Position numbers and translations under genes: made by a program. 58,469 nucleotides of DNA, from contig DEDN01000016.1 in assembly GCA_002349565.1 (NCBI GenBank), forward strand, positions 8,720 through 67,188, written 5' to 3'. A model generated the notes under the pieces. It did not search any database. It was not told where the DNA came from and worked only from the letters and a program-made list of their open reading frames with translations. Below, one piece after another: positions 50,829 through 58,469 of the stretch (the stretch's first letter is position 1; each line of letters starts with the position of its first letter). This stretch comes from Alphaproteobacteria bacterium UBA2903 (lineage in GTDB: Bacteria > Pseudomonadota > Alphaproteobacteria > CAAGCB01 > CAG-977).

Positions 50829-51989
50829 ATGGTCAAGTGTGCGGTTATCATCGTCGCGGCAGGCAGGGGACACCGTTTCGGCGGCGACATGCCCAAACAA
50901 TACAGAACCATCGGCGGGCGCATGATTTTGTCGCGCACCATGGGGGCGTTTTGCGCGCATCCCGCCGTGTCGACCGTCCGCGCCGTCATTCACCCCGACG
51001 ATATGCCGCTGTACAAGTGCGCCGCCGCGGGACTGCCCGTCGCGGAACCTGTTTTCGGCGGAAAAACGCGGCAGGATTCCGTTCGTTTGGGGCTTGAAAG
51101 CCTGAAAGACGAATCGCCCGACATCGTTTTGATTCACGACGGCGCGCGCCCGTTCGTCGATTTCGGCGTCATCAACCGCGTGATTGCCGAAGTCAGGGAA
51201 CATCAAGGCGCGATTCCCGCTCTGCCCGTCGTCGACACGATTAAAGCGGGCGAAACCAAAGACGGCAAAACGCTGATAACGAAAACAGTCGACCGCGCGG
51301 GACTTTACCGCGTCCAAACGCCGCAGGGCTTTCCCTATGCGGAAATTCTGACGGCGCACGAAGCCGTTAAAGGGCAAGAACTGACCGACGACGCGTGCGT
51401 CGCAGAGCTGGCGGGCATTTCCGTCGTTTTGACCAAAGGCAGCGAAGACAACTTCAAAATCACAACGCAAGCCGACCTTGACCGCGCGGAAATCCTGCTG
51501 AACGGCAAAGGCGACGACATCCGCACGGCGACGGGCTTTGACGTGCATAAATTTTCGGACGGAAGCTTTGTAACGCTTTGCGGCGTGCAAGTCCCCCACG
51601 ATTTCGGACTGGAAGGACACTCCGACGCCGATGTCGGACTGCACGCCTTGACGGACGCTTTGCTGGGTGCAATCGGGTCGGGCGACATCGGATTGCACTT
51701 CCCGCCGTCGGATATGAAATGGAAAGGCGCGGATTCGACTCTGTTCCTGAAATATGCGGTCGATTTGGTGCGCGGACTGGGCGGACAAATCCTGAACGCG
51801 GACGTGACGTTTATTTGCGAACGCCCGAAAATCGGCGCTCATCGCTTGGCAATGATTGAAAAACTGGCGGAATTGCTTGGAATTTCGTCCTCCAAAGTCA
51901 GCATCAAGGCAACCACAACGGAAAAACTGGGCTTTACGGGACGCAAGGAAGGCATCGCCGCCCAAGCCTGCGTTACCGTAAAACTGTAA
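50829..51989 (+). CDS. ispDF: Bifunctional IspD/IspF isoprenoid enzyme
   Basis: A 386-residue fusion. The N-terminal half is IspD, 2-C-methyl-D-erythritol 4-phosphate cytidylyltransferase (IIVAAGRGHRFG, MPKQY, HDGARPFV). The C-terminal half from about residue 230 is IspF, the 2,4-cyclodiphosphate synthase (GFDVHKF, GLEGHSDADVGLHALTDALLGA, IKATTTEKLGFTGR). The fusion is common in alphaproteobacteria and supplies the MEP route to isoprenoids. AAGGAG precedes the ATG. Confidence 0.95.
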   Translation: MVKCAVIIVAAGRGHRFGGDMPKQYRTIGGRMILSRTMGAFCAHPAVSTVRAVIHPDDMPLYKCAAAGLPVAEPVFGGKTRQDSVRLGLESLKDESPDIVLIHDGARPFVDFGVINRVIAEVREHQGAIPALPVVDTIKAGETKDGKTLITKTVDRAGLYRVQTPQGFPYAEILTAHEAVKGQELTDDACVAELAGISVVLTKGSEDNFKITTQADLDRAEILLNGKGDDIRTATGFDVHKFSDGSFVTLCGVQVPHDFGLEGHSDADVGLHALTDALLGAIGSGDIGLHFPPSDMKWKGADSTLFLKYAVDLVRGLGGQILNADVTFICERPKIGAHRLAMIEKLAELLGISSSKVSIKATTTEKLGFTGRKEGIAAQACVTVKL

Positions 51990-52005
51990 AAGCTCTTGAG
52001 CTTTT
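51988..52005 (+). terminator. Small hairpin at the end of ispDF
   Basis: AAAAGCTC-TT-GAGCTTTT is an 8-bp palindrome overlapping the ispDF stop. It has only four T residues in the stem's 3' arm and none after, so termination may be weak. It overlaps the -35 of the next promoter. Confidence 0.4.
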
Positions 52006-52024
52006 GGACAAAGCGCGGTATAAT
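51996..52024 (+). promoter_or_regulatory. Strong-looking promoter for the unknown gene at 52055
   Basis: TTGAGC (51996-52001), a 17-base spacer and a consensus TATAAT (52019-52024). The transcript would start near 52031 and have a short leader with GGGAGA before the ATG. Confidence 0.7.
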
Positions 52025-52054
52025 TCCGTCAAGTTGTTTTATGGGAGAAATACA

Positions 52055-52627
52055 ATGTCTTTGGCTTTAAGCTCCAAACAAGGCGTTTTGTTTGCAGACA
52101 TTCAAACGGCTACAACGGTTGCCGTGTATCTGGGTGATTTTGTCGACTTCATCGGCGGCGTTTCCCGCGGAAAACGGAACGAAGCGGCGAACGCTTATGT
52201 CAAAAACAACCCGCTGAAAACAAACAACGACGTAAAAGCCGTTGAATTGATGGACAAACTGGAAATCAGTTACAAAAACGAAGCCAAAGCCGCTTCGTGG
52301 AAAACAAAGCTGCGCTACAAATTCGGCGAAGACGCCAGCGCGAAAATGGTCAAGCTTACCGCTTTGGGCGCGGCATGCGCCGTCGGCGGCGTACTGGCGG
52401 CAAACGGTATGAACGCGGCTGCCGTCCCCGTTTTGGTTACGGGGCTGATCGCTACCGCCGATGATCGCAAAATGTCGGACAAGGACAAAGCCGACGTTGC
52501 CAAATACGCCGAAGCCAAGCATGCTTTGTTCGCGCTGAAAAAGATGAAAAAAATGCTCGCCCCCAAATCGGCAAATAAAAAACTTGGCATAACGGCGGCG
52601 CTGGGGTTAAAGCAAAAATCCCGCTAG
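52055..52627 (+). CDS. Hypothetical Ala/Lys-rich protein in its own transcription unit
   Basis: A 190-residue protein with a hydrophobic segment near residues 96-125 (LTALGAACAVGGVLAANGMN, VPVLVTGLIATA) between charged, lysine-rich flanks and a basic C-terminus (KKMKKMLAPKSANKK). GGGAGA lies 9 bases before the ATG. It has its own consensus promoter and bidirectional terminator, which suggests high expression of a single-gene unit. I recognise no family. Confidence 0.75.
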   Translation: MSLALSSKQGVLFADIQTATTVAVYLGDFVDFIGGVSRGKRNEAANAYVKNNPLKTNNDVKAVELMDKLEISYKNEAKAASWKTKLRYKFGEDASAKMVKLTALGAACAVGGVLAANGMNAAAVPVLVTGLIATADDRKMSDKDKADVAKYAEAKHALFALKKMKKMLAPKSANKKLGITAALGLKQKSR

Positions 52628-52633
52628 AGTTTA

Positions 52634-52662
52634 AAAAAGCCCTTGTTTTTCAAGGGCTTTTT
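52634..52662. terminator. Bidirectional intrinsic terminator
   Basis: AAAAAGCCCTTG (52634-52645) pairs with CAAGGGCTTTTT (52651-52662) around a T5 loop. Runs of T follow on both strands, so it serves both the 52055 gene and the convergent His/Cys-rich gene. Confidence 0.92.
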
Positions 52663-52664
52663 CT

Positions 52665-53051
52665 TTAATCGGGGATGTAATCGTGTAAAATCAGCGCCAA
52701 GTTCAACAGCGTTTTTTTCTTTTTGACCGACATATCTTCCAGCGCTTCCGCCAGTAAATCGTCAACGTCCGTATCTTTGTCGACGCCCAGCAGCTCGCCC
52801 AGTTCATCGCATTCATTCATTTCCGTCTGCAGCAGGGAAAGCGCGTCTTCAGGCACTTCGTCGTCCAATCCGAACATCGCGCTGACCGAACGATAGTCAT
52901 CGGGGTTCAGTTTGTGTTCTTCGTGTTCTTCACATTCGCAGTGATCATGCCCGCACTTGCATTCGTGGTCATGATCGTGATGATGACCGCATCCGCAATC
53001 GTGGTTACGGTCGTGATGACCGCAGCAGCAATGTTCGTGTTCGTTTTTCAT
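52665..53051 (-). CDS. His/Cys-rich putative metal-binding protein
   Basis: A 128-residue protein. The first 46 residues hold 14 histidines and 9 cysteines in CCC, CGCGHHH, DHDHECKCGHDHCEC patterns. Such stretches bind Zn, Ni, Co or Cu in metallochaperones and storage proteins. The C-terminal 80 residues are acidic and helical (DEVPEDALSLLQTEMNECDE, DVDDLLAEALEDM). There is no signal peptide, so it is probably cytoplasmic. AAAGGAT is upstream. It follows rsmE by 12 bases. Metal and role are unknown. Confidence 0.8.
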   Translation of the reverse strand: MKNEHEHCCCGHHDRNHDCGCGHHHDHDHECKCGHDHCECEEHEEHKLNPDDYRSVSAMFGLDDEVPEDALSLLQTEMNECDELGELLGVDKDTDVDDLLAEALEDMSVKKKKTLLNLALILHDYIPD

Positions 53052-53063
53052 TTTTTCATCCTT

Positions 53064-53768
53064 TTATCGACACATAAAAAGAGCCAAAGCGGCAATGGAC
53101 GCCGTTTCCGCCCGTAAAATCCGTTCGCCCAAATCCAGCCCGACCGTGTTCGGCGTTTTGGCGATTAAAGCGCGCTCCGATTCGGAAAACCCGCCCTCGG
53201 GTCCCGTCAAAAAAGCCGCCCGTTCCACGCCCGCGAACACTTCGCCCGCGCGTTTGCCCAGCCCCGTTTCGTCCAAGTGGAACAGCACGGGGTCGCTTTC
53301 GCCCCACCCTGCCAGCACATCGCGCAAAGCGACGGGATTATCCACCGTCGGCACGTCCAAGCGGCGGCATTGTTCGCACGCTTCGACGACGGTCGCTTTC
53401 AGCCGTTCGACGTTGACGCGTTTCATCGCCGTATAGTCGGTGATGACGGGGACAAGGCGCGTTGCGCCCAGCTCGGTCGCTTTTTCGGCAACCAGTTCGG
53501 TGCAGTCGCGCTTCAAGGGGGAAAAGTACAGCCGCACGTCGCGCGCCGCGGGCTGTTCGCGCAAAGCCCTGCAAATCTGAATATCGCCGTTTTTTTTGCC
53601 CAAAGCGGACAGAACAGCCGAGAATTCGCCGTTTTTGCCGTCAAAGACGTAAAGCTCCGCCCCGACATCCGCGCGCAAAACGTTTTTCAGGTAGTGGACT
53701 TGGTTTTCGGGCAAAGCGACGGTTTGCCCGACGCTTAAAGGGCTGTCGATGAACAGACGGATTTGCAT
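53064..53768 (-). CDS. rsmE: 16S rRNA (uracil1498-N3)-methyltransferase
   Basis: A 234-residue SPOUT-class methyltransferase with an N-terminal PUA-like domain. The SAM-binding knot is FLTGPEGGFSESE and LGERILRAETA, and TELGATRLVPVITDY is also typical. It methylates U1498 in the decoding region of 16S rRNA. It starts immediately after the stop of the HD-GYP gene, in the same direction. Confidence 0.93.
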   Translation of the reverse strand: MQIRLFIDSPLSVGQTVALPENQVHYLKNVLRADVGAELYVFDGKNGEFSAVLSALGKKNGDIQICRALREQPAARDVRLYFSPLKRDCTELVAEKATELGATRLVPVITDYTAMKRVNVERLKATVVEACEQCRRLDVPTVDNPVALRDVLAGWGESDPVLFHLDETGLGKRAGEVFAGVERAAFLTGPEGGFSESERALIAKTPNTVGLDLGERILRAETASIAALALFMCR

Positions 53769-55508
53769 TTATTCTCCTGCCGAATGAACAATGAACGATT
53801 CCGCATCGAAATCGTCGATTTGTTCGGGCTTCATATATTCGGCGGCATATTCCCGATACACCCCCGATGTCAAGAACAAGTTGAACAAATCGGGGTCGAT
53901 GTGACCGCTTTTCGCCATATCCGCCATAATCGCGACGATTTGGGACAGCGTTTTAATCTTTTTGTACGGACGGTCGGTGGACGACAAAGCTTCAAACACG
54001 TCCGCCAGCCCCAAAATCCGCGCGGGTACGGACATCTGGTCGCGCTTCAGATGATTGGGGAAGCCCGTTCCGTCCATGCGTTCGTGATGACCGCCCGCGT
54101 ATTCGACAACGTTTTTGATGTTCGGCGGGAACGGAATCGCTTTCAGCATTTCAATCGTCATATCGATATGACTGTTGATTTTTTGAGCCTCCTCGGGCGT
54201 CAAAGTCCCGCGCACGACCGACAAGTTGTGAAACTCTCCGCGATTGTAACCGCCGAAAACGTGATCAGGGCGATCCTCCAGCAACGGTTCTTTCGGGTTG
54301 GTTTTGGGCGGCGGATTGGACTTCATGCGTTCCAGTTCATCCCACGACAAGCCCAGAGTCTTGTCAAACCAGCGGTGATACGTGCGTTGCCCGATTTCTC
54401 GGATGCGGTCCACGTCGTCGTCGCTGAGCGGCGCGTACCCTACGTTTGAATTGGCAAGAAACGCGAAATCATCCTCCAGCTTTTTGACTTTGGCGTTGAA
54501 TTCGTCGCGCAAAGTTTCGGCGGGAGCAACGTTCGCCAGCCGTTTTTTCAAATAATCAATATGCGCGTCGCGGCGCAGAATCTCGAATCTGGCGCGGATT
54601 TCATGGATGCGGTTGGAAACGGTTTCAAGCTTCGTCGCCTTGTCCAGCACATATTCGGGGGTTGTGACTTTGCCGCAATCGTGCAGCCACGTCGCCAAAT
54701 GAAAAGCGTACCATTCGTCTTCGGACATTTCAAAATCGGAAAACGCGCCGTCTTGGTCCATCACCGCCGCCAAAGCCAGCTTGCGCGCGATAATCGGCAC
54801 GCGCTGACAATGCGCGCCCGTGTACGGCGATTTGTCGTCGATGGCGCGGGCGATGACCTCCAAAAACGCCTCCAGCACGTTTTTCTGCGCTTCAATCAGC
54901 TGCTGGTTGTCAATGGCGACCGCGGCGTTCGACGCCAAAGCTTCGACCAGCTTTTGCACCGACTTTGAAAAGAATATCGTTTCCCCGTCCTTTGTGCGGG
55001 CGTTAATCAGCTGCAAAACGGCGACCACCTGCCCCGAACGGGTTTTCAGCGGCACGGTCAGAAAAGACTTCGACCGGTAGCCCGACGATTTATCGAACTT
55101 CTGCGTTCCCGAAAAATCGAAATCCTCGGAATCGTAGGCATCGGAAACATTGACGATTTGTTCGGTCAAAGCGGCGTACGTCGCCACGTTTTTGGTGTTC
55201 GGTTCGCCCGTTTCGGGATCGTACAGATACAAAGGCGGAAACGGAATTTCCTTTTTTTCCGCCGTTCCGCCCATTTTGATTCCCAAAGCGTCATTGTGCA
55301 GAATGGAAAAAATCAGCTGATTGTTGGTCAAATCGGTCAGGTAAAGCGTTCCCGCTTCGGCGTTTGAAAATTCTTTGGCGGCGGTCAAAATGGTTTCCAG
55401 CAAAACGTCCATGTCTTGCTGAGCGGACAAATCGATACCGATTTGGAACAGCCTGTTCAGCTCTTCCGCCGAAAGCGTTACCGTTTCCTCTGCGCCCGTT
55501 TCAACCAT
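53769..55508 (-). CDS. GAF and HD-GYP domain protein (putative c-di-GMP phosphodiesterase)
   Basis: A 579-residue cytoplasmic protein. A GAF domain spans about residues 18-205. The HD-GYP domain follows, with TGAHCQRVPIIARKLA, the HD pair in WLHDCGKV, and HHERMDGTGFPNHL, where GYP reads GFP. About 150 residues separate the HD pair from the next metal motif (SHIDMTIEML, GGHHE), a long insert. HD-GYP proteins hydrolyse cyclic di-GMP. It lies upstream of rsmE with no gap. Confidence 0.87.
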   Translation of the reverse strand: MVETGAEETVTLSAEELNRLFQIGIDLSAQQDMDVLLETILTAAKEFSNAEAGTLYLTDLTNNQLIFSILHNDALGIKMGGTAEKKEIPFPPLYLYDPETGEPNTKNVATYAALTEQIVNVSDAYDSEDFDFSGTQKFDKSSGYRSKSFLTVPLKTRSGQVVAVLQLINARTKDGETIFFSKSVQKLVEALASNAAVAIDNQQLIEAQKNVLEAFLEVIARAIDDKSPYTGAHCQRVPIIARKLALAAVMDQDGAFSDFEMSEDEWYAFHLATWLHDCGKVTTPEYVLDKATKLETVSNRIHEIRARFEILRRDAHIDYLKKRLANVAPAETLRDEFNAKVKKLEDDFAFLANSNVGYAPLSDDDVDRIREIGQRTYHRWFDKTLGLSWDELERMKSNPPPKTNPKEPLLEDRPDHVFGGYNRGEFHNLSVVRGTLTPEEAQKINSHIDMTIEMLKAIPFPPNIKNVVEYAGGHHERMDGTGFPNHLKRDQMSVPARILGLADVFEALSSTDRPYKKIKTLSQIVAIMADMAKSGHIDPDLFNLFLTSGVYREYAAEYMKPEQIDDFDAESFIVHSAGE

Positions 55509-55615
55509 TGTTAAGCCCTCGTTTTCTTTTTATTATAAAGGCTTACGGAACAGGAGTCAAACCTTACGCCCCCGTTTAAAACCAAAAATTAACCGAACCG
55601 AAAGCATTTCCGGTG

Positions 55616-55621
55616 TATAAT
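55616..55621 (+). promoter_or_regulatory. -10 element TATAAT before the 55646 gene
   Basis: A consensus TATAAT lies 24 bases before the ATG; no convincing -35 was found at 16-18 bases upstream. The leader contains AAAGGAG. Confidence 0.4.
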
Positions 55622-55645
55622 TCGCAAAACAAAGGAGTTTTTTGT

Positions 55646-56389
55646 ATGGTTCTGTTTCCGAAAAGCGCACCCGCCCATTCCAAAGGATCCGATGACGAAT
55701 CGGCGCCGAAGCCCGTTTTTTTGCCCATATCCGTCTTGAGCCTGTTCGGAATTTGTCTGGCGGCGCTGCTGTGTTTTGCGTTTCAATGCGGTCGGTTCGT
55801 CGAACTGCGCGTTCCTTTGTTTCTGATGGAAATTCAAACGGGACTGATTTTTTCGGCGGTGTCTTTTTTGTGTTTGGCGGCGCTGATTGCCGTCATGGTG
55901 CAGAAATCCTTTATCACGGGTTCGGGGCGCACCCTCATCGGCAGAAGCCGCCATGTCAGCTATTTCTTTTCGATTTTGACAACGCTGGCGTTTGCGGTTT
56001 ACATGTGCGCCGTTGCCGTTTATTCGCTGAAATCGGGCGTGTTTCTGTACGAATCCCTGTTTATCGCCGTGCTGTACGTTTGCGTTTTGATTCCGCATTT
56101 CAAAGCGGGCAAAACGCCTTTGGCGCACACGTTCACGACGGCGGCGTTCGTCGTAGTTCTGAACATCACCGCGTTTTACGGCGGATTGGCGACGGCAAAG
56201 ATTGAACGCAAGCCCGCCGTCGCGCTGAACGGCGAAACGTTCATGCTGTGCGCGACGCAAAAAAACGCTTATATCTTAACGGGCTTTGACACTTACCGTC
56301 AAAAAAGCAACGGCAAAATCATGCTGCTGCCCAAGAACGCTTCCGCTTTGGAAAATATGGTTTTCACCCCTGTCGGACATTTGAAATGA
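55646..56389 (+). CDS. Polytopic membrane protein of unknown function
   Basis: A 247-residue protein with five predicted transmembrane segments (SVLSLFGICLAALLCFAF; the segments around LIFSAVSFLCLAALIAVMV, FFSILTTLAFAVYMCAVAVY, LFIAVLYVCVLI and FVVVLNITAFYGGLA) and a soluble C-terminal tail of about 55 residues. AAAGGAG is seven bases before the ATG. The stop overlaps pmbA by ATGA, so it may assist or be regulated with that protease. No family recognised. Confidence 0.7.
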   Translation: MVLFPKSAPAHSKGSDDESAPKPVFLPISVLSLFGICLAALLCFAFQCGRFVELRVPLFLMEIQTGLIFSAVSFLCLAALIAVMVQKSFITGSGRTLIGRSRHVSYFFSILTTLAFAVYMCAVAVYSLKSGVFLYESLFIAVLYVCVLIPHFKAGKTPLAHTFTTAAFVVVLNITAFYGGLATAKIERKPAVALNGETFMLCATQKNAYILTGFDTYRQKSNGKIMLLPKNASALENMVFTPVGHLK

Positions 56390-57726
56390 ACAAGACTTTA
56401 TCCCCGTTTGACGCGGTATCCCTGCTGATTGACACAGCGAAAAAGTTCGGCGCGGACGCGGCGGAATCGTTCGGCGTATCGGGCACGTCGGCAAGCGCGG
56501 ACTGCCGTTTGCAAAAAACGGAATCGCTGGAATACACACACACCGCCGCCGTGGATTTGCGCGTTTTTTCGGGCAAACGCCAAGCCGTCGTCGCATCGTC
56601 CGTTTTGGATGAAAAGTCGCTGACCGACCTTGCAAAACGCGCGGTCGAAATGGCGAAAGCCGTTCCCGAAGACCCGTTTTGCGGACTTGCCGATGCCGCG
56701 CAGCAGATAACACGCTTTCCCGATTTGGATTTGTACGACGCCACGGACGTTTCAACCGAAACTTTGCTGGAAACCGCGCTGAAAGCCGAAGACGCCGCAC
56801 TGAGCGTCAAAGGGGTGACGAACTCCGACGGCGCAGGGGCTTCGTTTGAAAAATCGGATGTCTTAATCGCGTCGACGACGGGCTTCACCCGCCGTTATCA
56901 GCGGTCGTCCTGCGCGTTTTCCGTTTCCGTCATCGCGGGAACGGATGCCAAGGAAACCGATTACGACTATTCGTCCGCCGTTTATTACGCCGACCTTGAA
57001 TCGCCCGAAACAATCGGACGGCAAGCGGGCGAACGCGCGGTCAAACGGCTGGGCGCGCAAAAAATCGAATCGGGCGTAATGGACGTTGTGTTTGAACCGC
57101 GTCTGGCTCGCGGCTTTGTCGGCGTTTTGGCGTCGGCTATCAACGGTTCGGCGATTGCGCGCGGCACGTCGTTTTTAAAAGATTCGCTTAACGACATCGT
57201 GTTGAATCCCGCCCTGTCTTTAATCGAAGATCCGTTCGTCAAGCGCGGCGCGGCGTCCCGCGCGTGCGATTCCGAAGGATTGCCTTGCGTCAAACGCGCG
57301 ATTGTCGATAACGGGCGGCTGACGACTTGGCTGTTGGATTTGCGTTCCGCGCGCCAGCTGGGACTGCCCCCCACGGGACACGGCGCGCGCGGATTGGGCG
57401 GCACGGCGCATCCCGCCCCGTCGAACCTGTTTTTAACGGGCGGAACCGTTGCCCCCGAAGAACTTTTTGCCGACATCGAGCGCGGTCTTTACATCACGCA
57501 GCTGTTCGGACAGGGCGTCAATATGATTACGGGCGATTACAGCCGCGGCGCGGCGGGATTCCTGATTGAAAACGGAAAAATCACAACTCCCGTTTCCGAA
57601 ATCACCGTCGCGGGCAATCTGAAAGAAATGCTGAAAACAATGCAAGCCGCAAACGACGTCGGCGACAGACACGCCGTCAACGCGCCGACCGTGCGGCTGA
57701 ACGCGCTGTCAATCGCGGGGAAATAA
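56386..57726 (+). CDS. pmbA: TldE/PmbA-family metalloprotease subunit
   Basis: A 446-residue protein of the TldD/PmbA family. It lacks the HExxxH zinc motif of TldD, which places it as the TldE (PmbA) partner. C-terminal signatures are GTAHPAPSNLFLTGG, QLFGQGVNMITGDYSRGAAGF and PVSEITVAGNL. With TldD it forms a protease that degrades unfolded peptides and matures some peptide antibiotics; TldD is not in this window. Confidence 0.92.
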   Translation: MNKTLSPFDAVSLLIDTAKKFGADAAESFGVSGTSASADCRLQKTESLEYTHTAAVDLRVFSGKRQAVVASSVLDEKSLTDLAKRAVEMAKAVPEDPFCGLADAAQQITRFPDLDLYDATDVSTETLLETALKAEDAALSVKGVTNSDGAGASFEKSDVLIASTTGFTRRYQRSSCAFSVSVIAGTDAKETDYDYSSAVYYADLESPETIGRQAGERAVKRLGAQKIESGVMDVVFEPRLARGFVGVLASAINGSAIARGTSFLKDSLNDIVLNPALSLIEDPFVKRGAASRACDSEGLPCVKRAIVDNGRLTTWLLDLRSARQLGLPPTGHGARGLGGTAHPAPSNLFLTGGTVAPEELFADIERGLYITQLFGQGVNMITGDYSRGAAGFLIENGKITTPVSEITVAGNLKEMLKTMQAANDVGDRHAVNAPTVRLNALSIAGK

Positions 57727-57729
57727 GCC

Positions 57730-58089
57730 ATGGACATCAACCCTTTCGTCGGATTGGAATTGTGGCGCAAAGCGACGCTGGAACTGGTTAAAAAAGACGC
57801 CGCTTCCGCAGATTTGTCCGCGCGTCAAACCGCCGTTTTGCTGAACGTCTATCTGACGCCCGCACCGCACACCGTCCGCGCGCTGGCGGTTGATTTGAAC
57901 ATATCGAAGCCCGCGGTTACCCGCGCCGTCGACCGTTTGAGCGTCCTTGGGCTGATTGAACGCAAACCCGACGAAACCGACCGCCGCAGCGTTTTGCTGG
58001 AACGCACCATGGCGGGCGCAAAGTACGTCACAGAGCTGGGCGACATTATCGCCAAACAAGCTCTGGACGTTTGCAATCCGCTGTTTTAA
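57730..58089 (+). CDS. MarR-family transcriptional regulator
   Basis: A 119-residue winged-helix protein with the recognition region VRALAVDLNISKPAVTRAVD and the wing LIERKPDETDRRSVLLERT. It is somewhat shorter than typical MarR proteins (about 140), with a short N-terminal dimer helix. It follows pmbA by three bases and overlaps the convergent gltB end by three bases. Ligand and targets are unknown. Confidence 0.85.
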   Translation: MDINPFVGLELWRKATLELVKKDAASADLSARQTAVLLNVYLTPAPHTVRALAVDLNISKPAVTRAVDRLSVLGLIERKPDETDRRSVLLERTMAGAKYVTELGDIIAKQALDVCNPLF

Positions 58090-58469
58090 ACGTACACTTC
58101 TTCGGTCGCGGACAGGGCTTCGGCGTTTCTGCCCTCGGCGTTTTTCATGCGGTCAAGGACTTTGCGGTATTCAATCGGCACGACTTTGACGAACAGCGGG
58201 AATCTGTTTTCCCAGTTGTCCAAAATGCGCTTTGCCTGCGCCGAACCCGTGTACCAGTAATGCTTTTCCAAAATGGCGTGCAGAGCTTCCTTGTCGTCTT
58301 TCGACCACACGTTTTCCAAATCGACGCTGTCCAGATTGCACCGCGTCTGAAAAATTTCCGTTTCGTCGTAAACGTAAGCAATGCCGCCGCTCATCCCCGC
58401 GGCGAAGTTGTACCCCGTCGATCCGAGGATGACCACCGTTCCGCCCGTCATATATTCGCAGCAATGGTC
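58086..58469 (-). CDS. gltB: Glutamate synthase large subunit, C-terminal part
   Basis: About 128 residues of the GXGXG domain at the end of GOGAT alpha: CCEYMTGGTVVILGSTGYNF, AAGMSGGIAYVYDE and NLDSVDLENVW, ending in a helix before the stop. The gene runs out of the window on its 5' side. The full enzyme makes glutamate from glutamine and 2-oxoglutarate and is partnered by GltD. Confidence 0.9.
   Translation of the reverse strand, partial: DHCCEYMTGGTVVILGSTGYNFAAGMSGGIAYVYDETEIFQTRCNLDSVDLENVWSKDDKEALHAILEKHYWYTGSAQAKRILDNWENRFPLFVKVVPIEYRKVLDRMKNAEGRNAEALSATEEVYV

Noticed and set aside
1..58469. CRISPR arrays, tRNA or rRNA genes, insertion sequences
   Set aside because: No regularly spaced repeats, cloverleaf-type segments, rRNA motifs or transposase motifs were seen by eye; tRNAscan and Infernal would settle short RNA genes.

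Overview
The window is a gene-dense bacterial chromosome segment, GC-rich by eye (about 55%), almost certainly from an alphaproteobacterium. The evidence is gene order: chvI-chvG-hprK-EIIA-ptsH; a FYDLN-acid protein divergent from aroA-cmk next to rpsA; miaB-phoH-ybeY-lnt; dusB...trkA...hfq-hflX with a fused ispDF beside dusB; and der-bamB-yfgM-like. Short intergenic gaps, many ATGA-type stop/start overlaps, and missing members of normally longer clusters (no ntrBC/ntrYX between dusB and trkA, no corC-like gene between ybeY and lnt) suggest a compact, possibly host-associated genome. That lifestyle is inference. No tRNA, rRNA, CRISPR array, transposase or integrase was recognised.

Layout. 1-5.2 kb: a partial amino-acid-binding protein, sensor kinase and RluE on the minus strand, divergent from a TatD hydrolase and TcdA, then a lipoprotein hydrolase. 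5.2-10.3 kb: an atypical aquaporin, universal stress protein, phosphotransferase/ATPase, GMP reductase and CDF metal exporter. 10.4-16.6 kb: J-protein, fabI-aroC, sppA and two lipoproteins. 16.6-20.0 kb: der-bamB-yfgM-like. 20.1-22.3 kb: small unknowns and rlmN. 22.3-28.5 kb: ChvI/ChvG two-component system, HPr kinase, EIIA, HPr, EI and an ankyrin protein, a regulatory phosphotransferase chain with no sugar permease in view. 28.5-33.9 kb (minus): Sel1 protein, miaB, phoH, ybeY, lnt and a 47-residue lipoprotein. 33.9-36.8 kb: FYDLN protein, aroA, cmk and a DNA glycosylase.

36.85-39.9 kb is an AT-rich island between cmk and rpsA, genes that are normally adjacent. It holds a four-gene minus-strand operon: small lipoprotein, glycine-zipper membrane protein, a DarT-type DNA ADP-ribosyltransferase toxin with an added N-terminal domain, and a NADAR-family antitoxin. 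A structured leader ending in an intrinsic terminator lies directly upstream. This is the best candidate for a new or extended defence/toxin-antitoxin system here.

40.0-47.5 kb: rpsA with a clear promoter and terminator, small membrane and lipoproteins, a MIF-like tautomerase facing comEC across a near-perfect palindrome, an inositol-phosphatase family gene, hflX and hfq. 47.5-50.8 kb: HAD phosphatase, trkA, an 86-residue Fis-like DNA-binding protein and dusB. 50.8-58.5 kb: ispDF, a self-contained gene of unknown function, a His/Cys-rich protein with rsmE and a GAF-HD-GYP protein, then a membrane protein, pmbA, a MarR regulator and the C-terminus of gltB.
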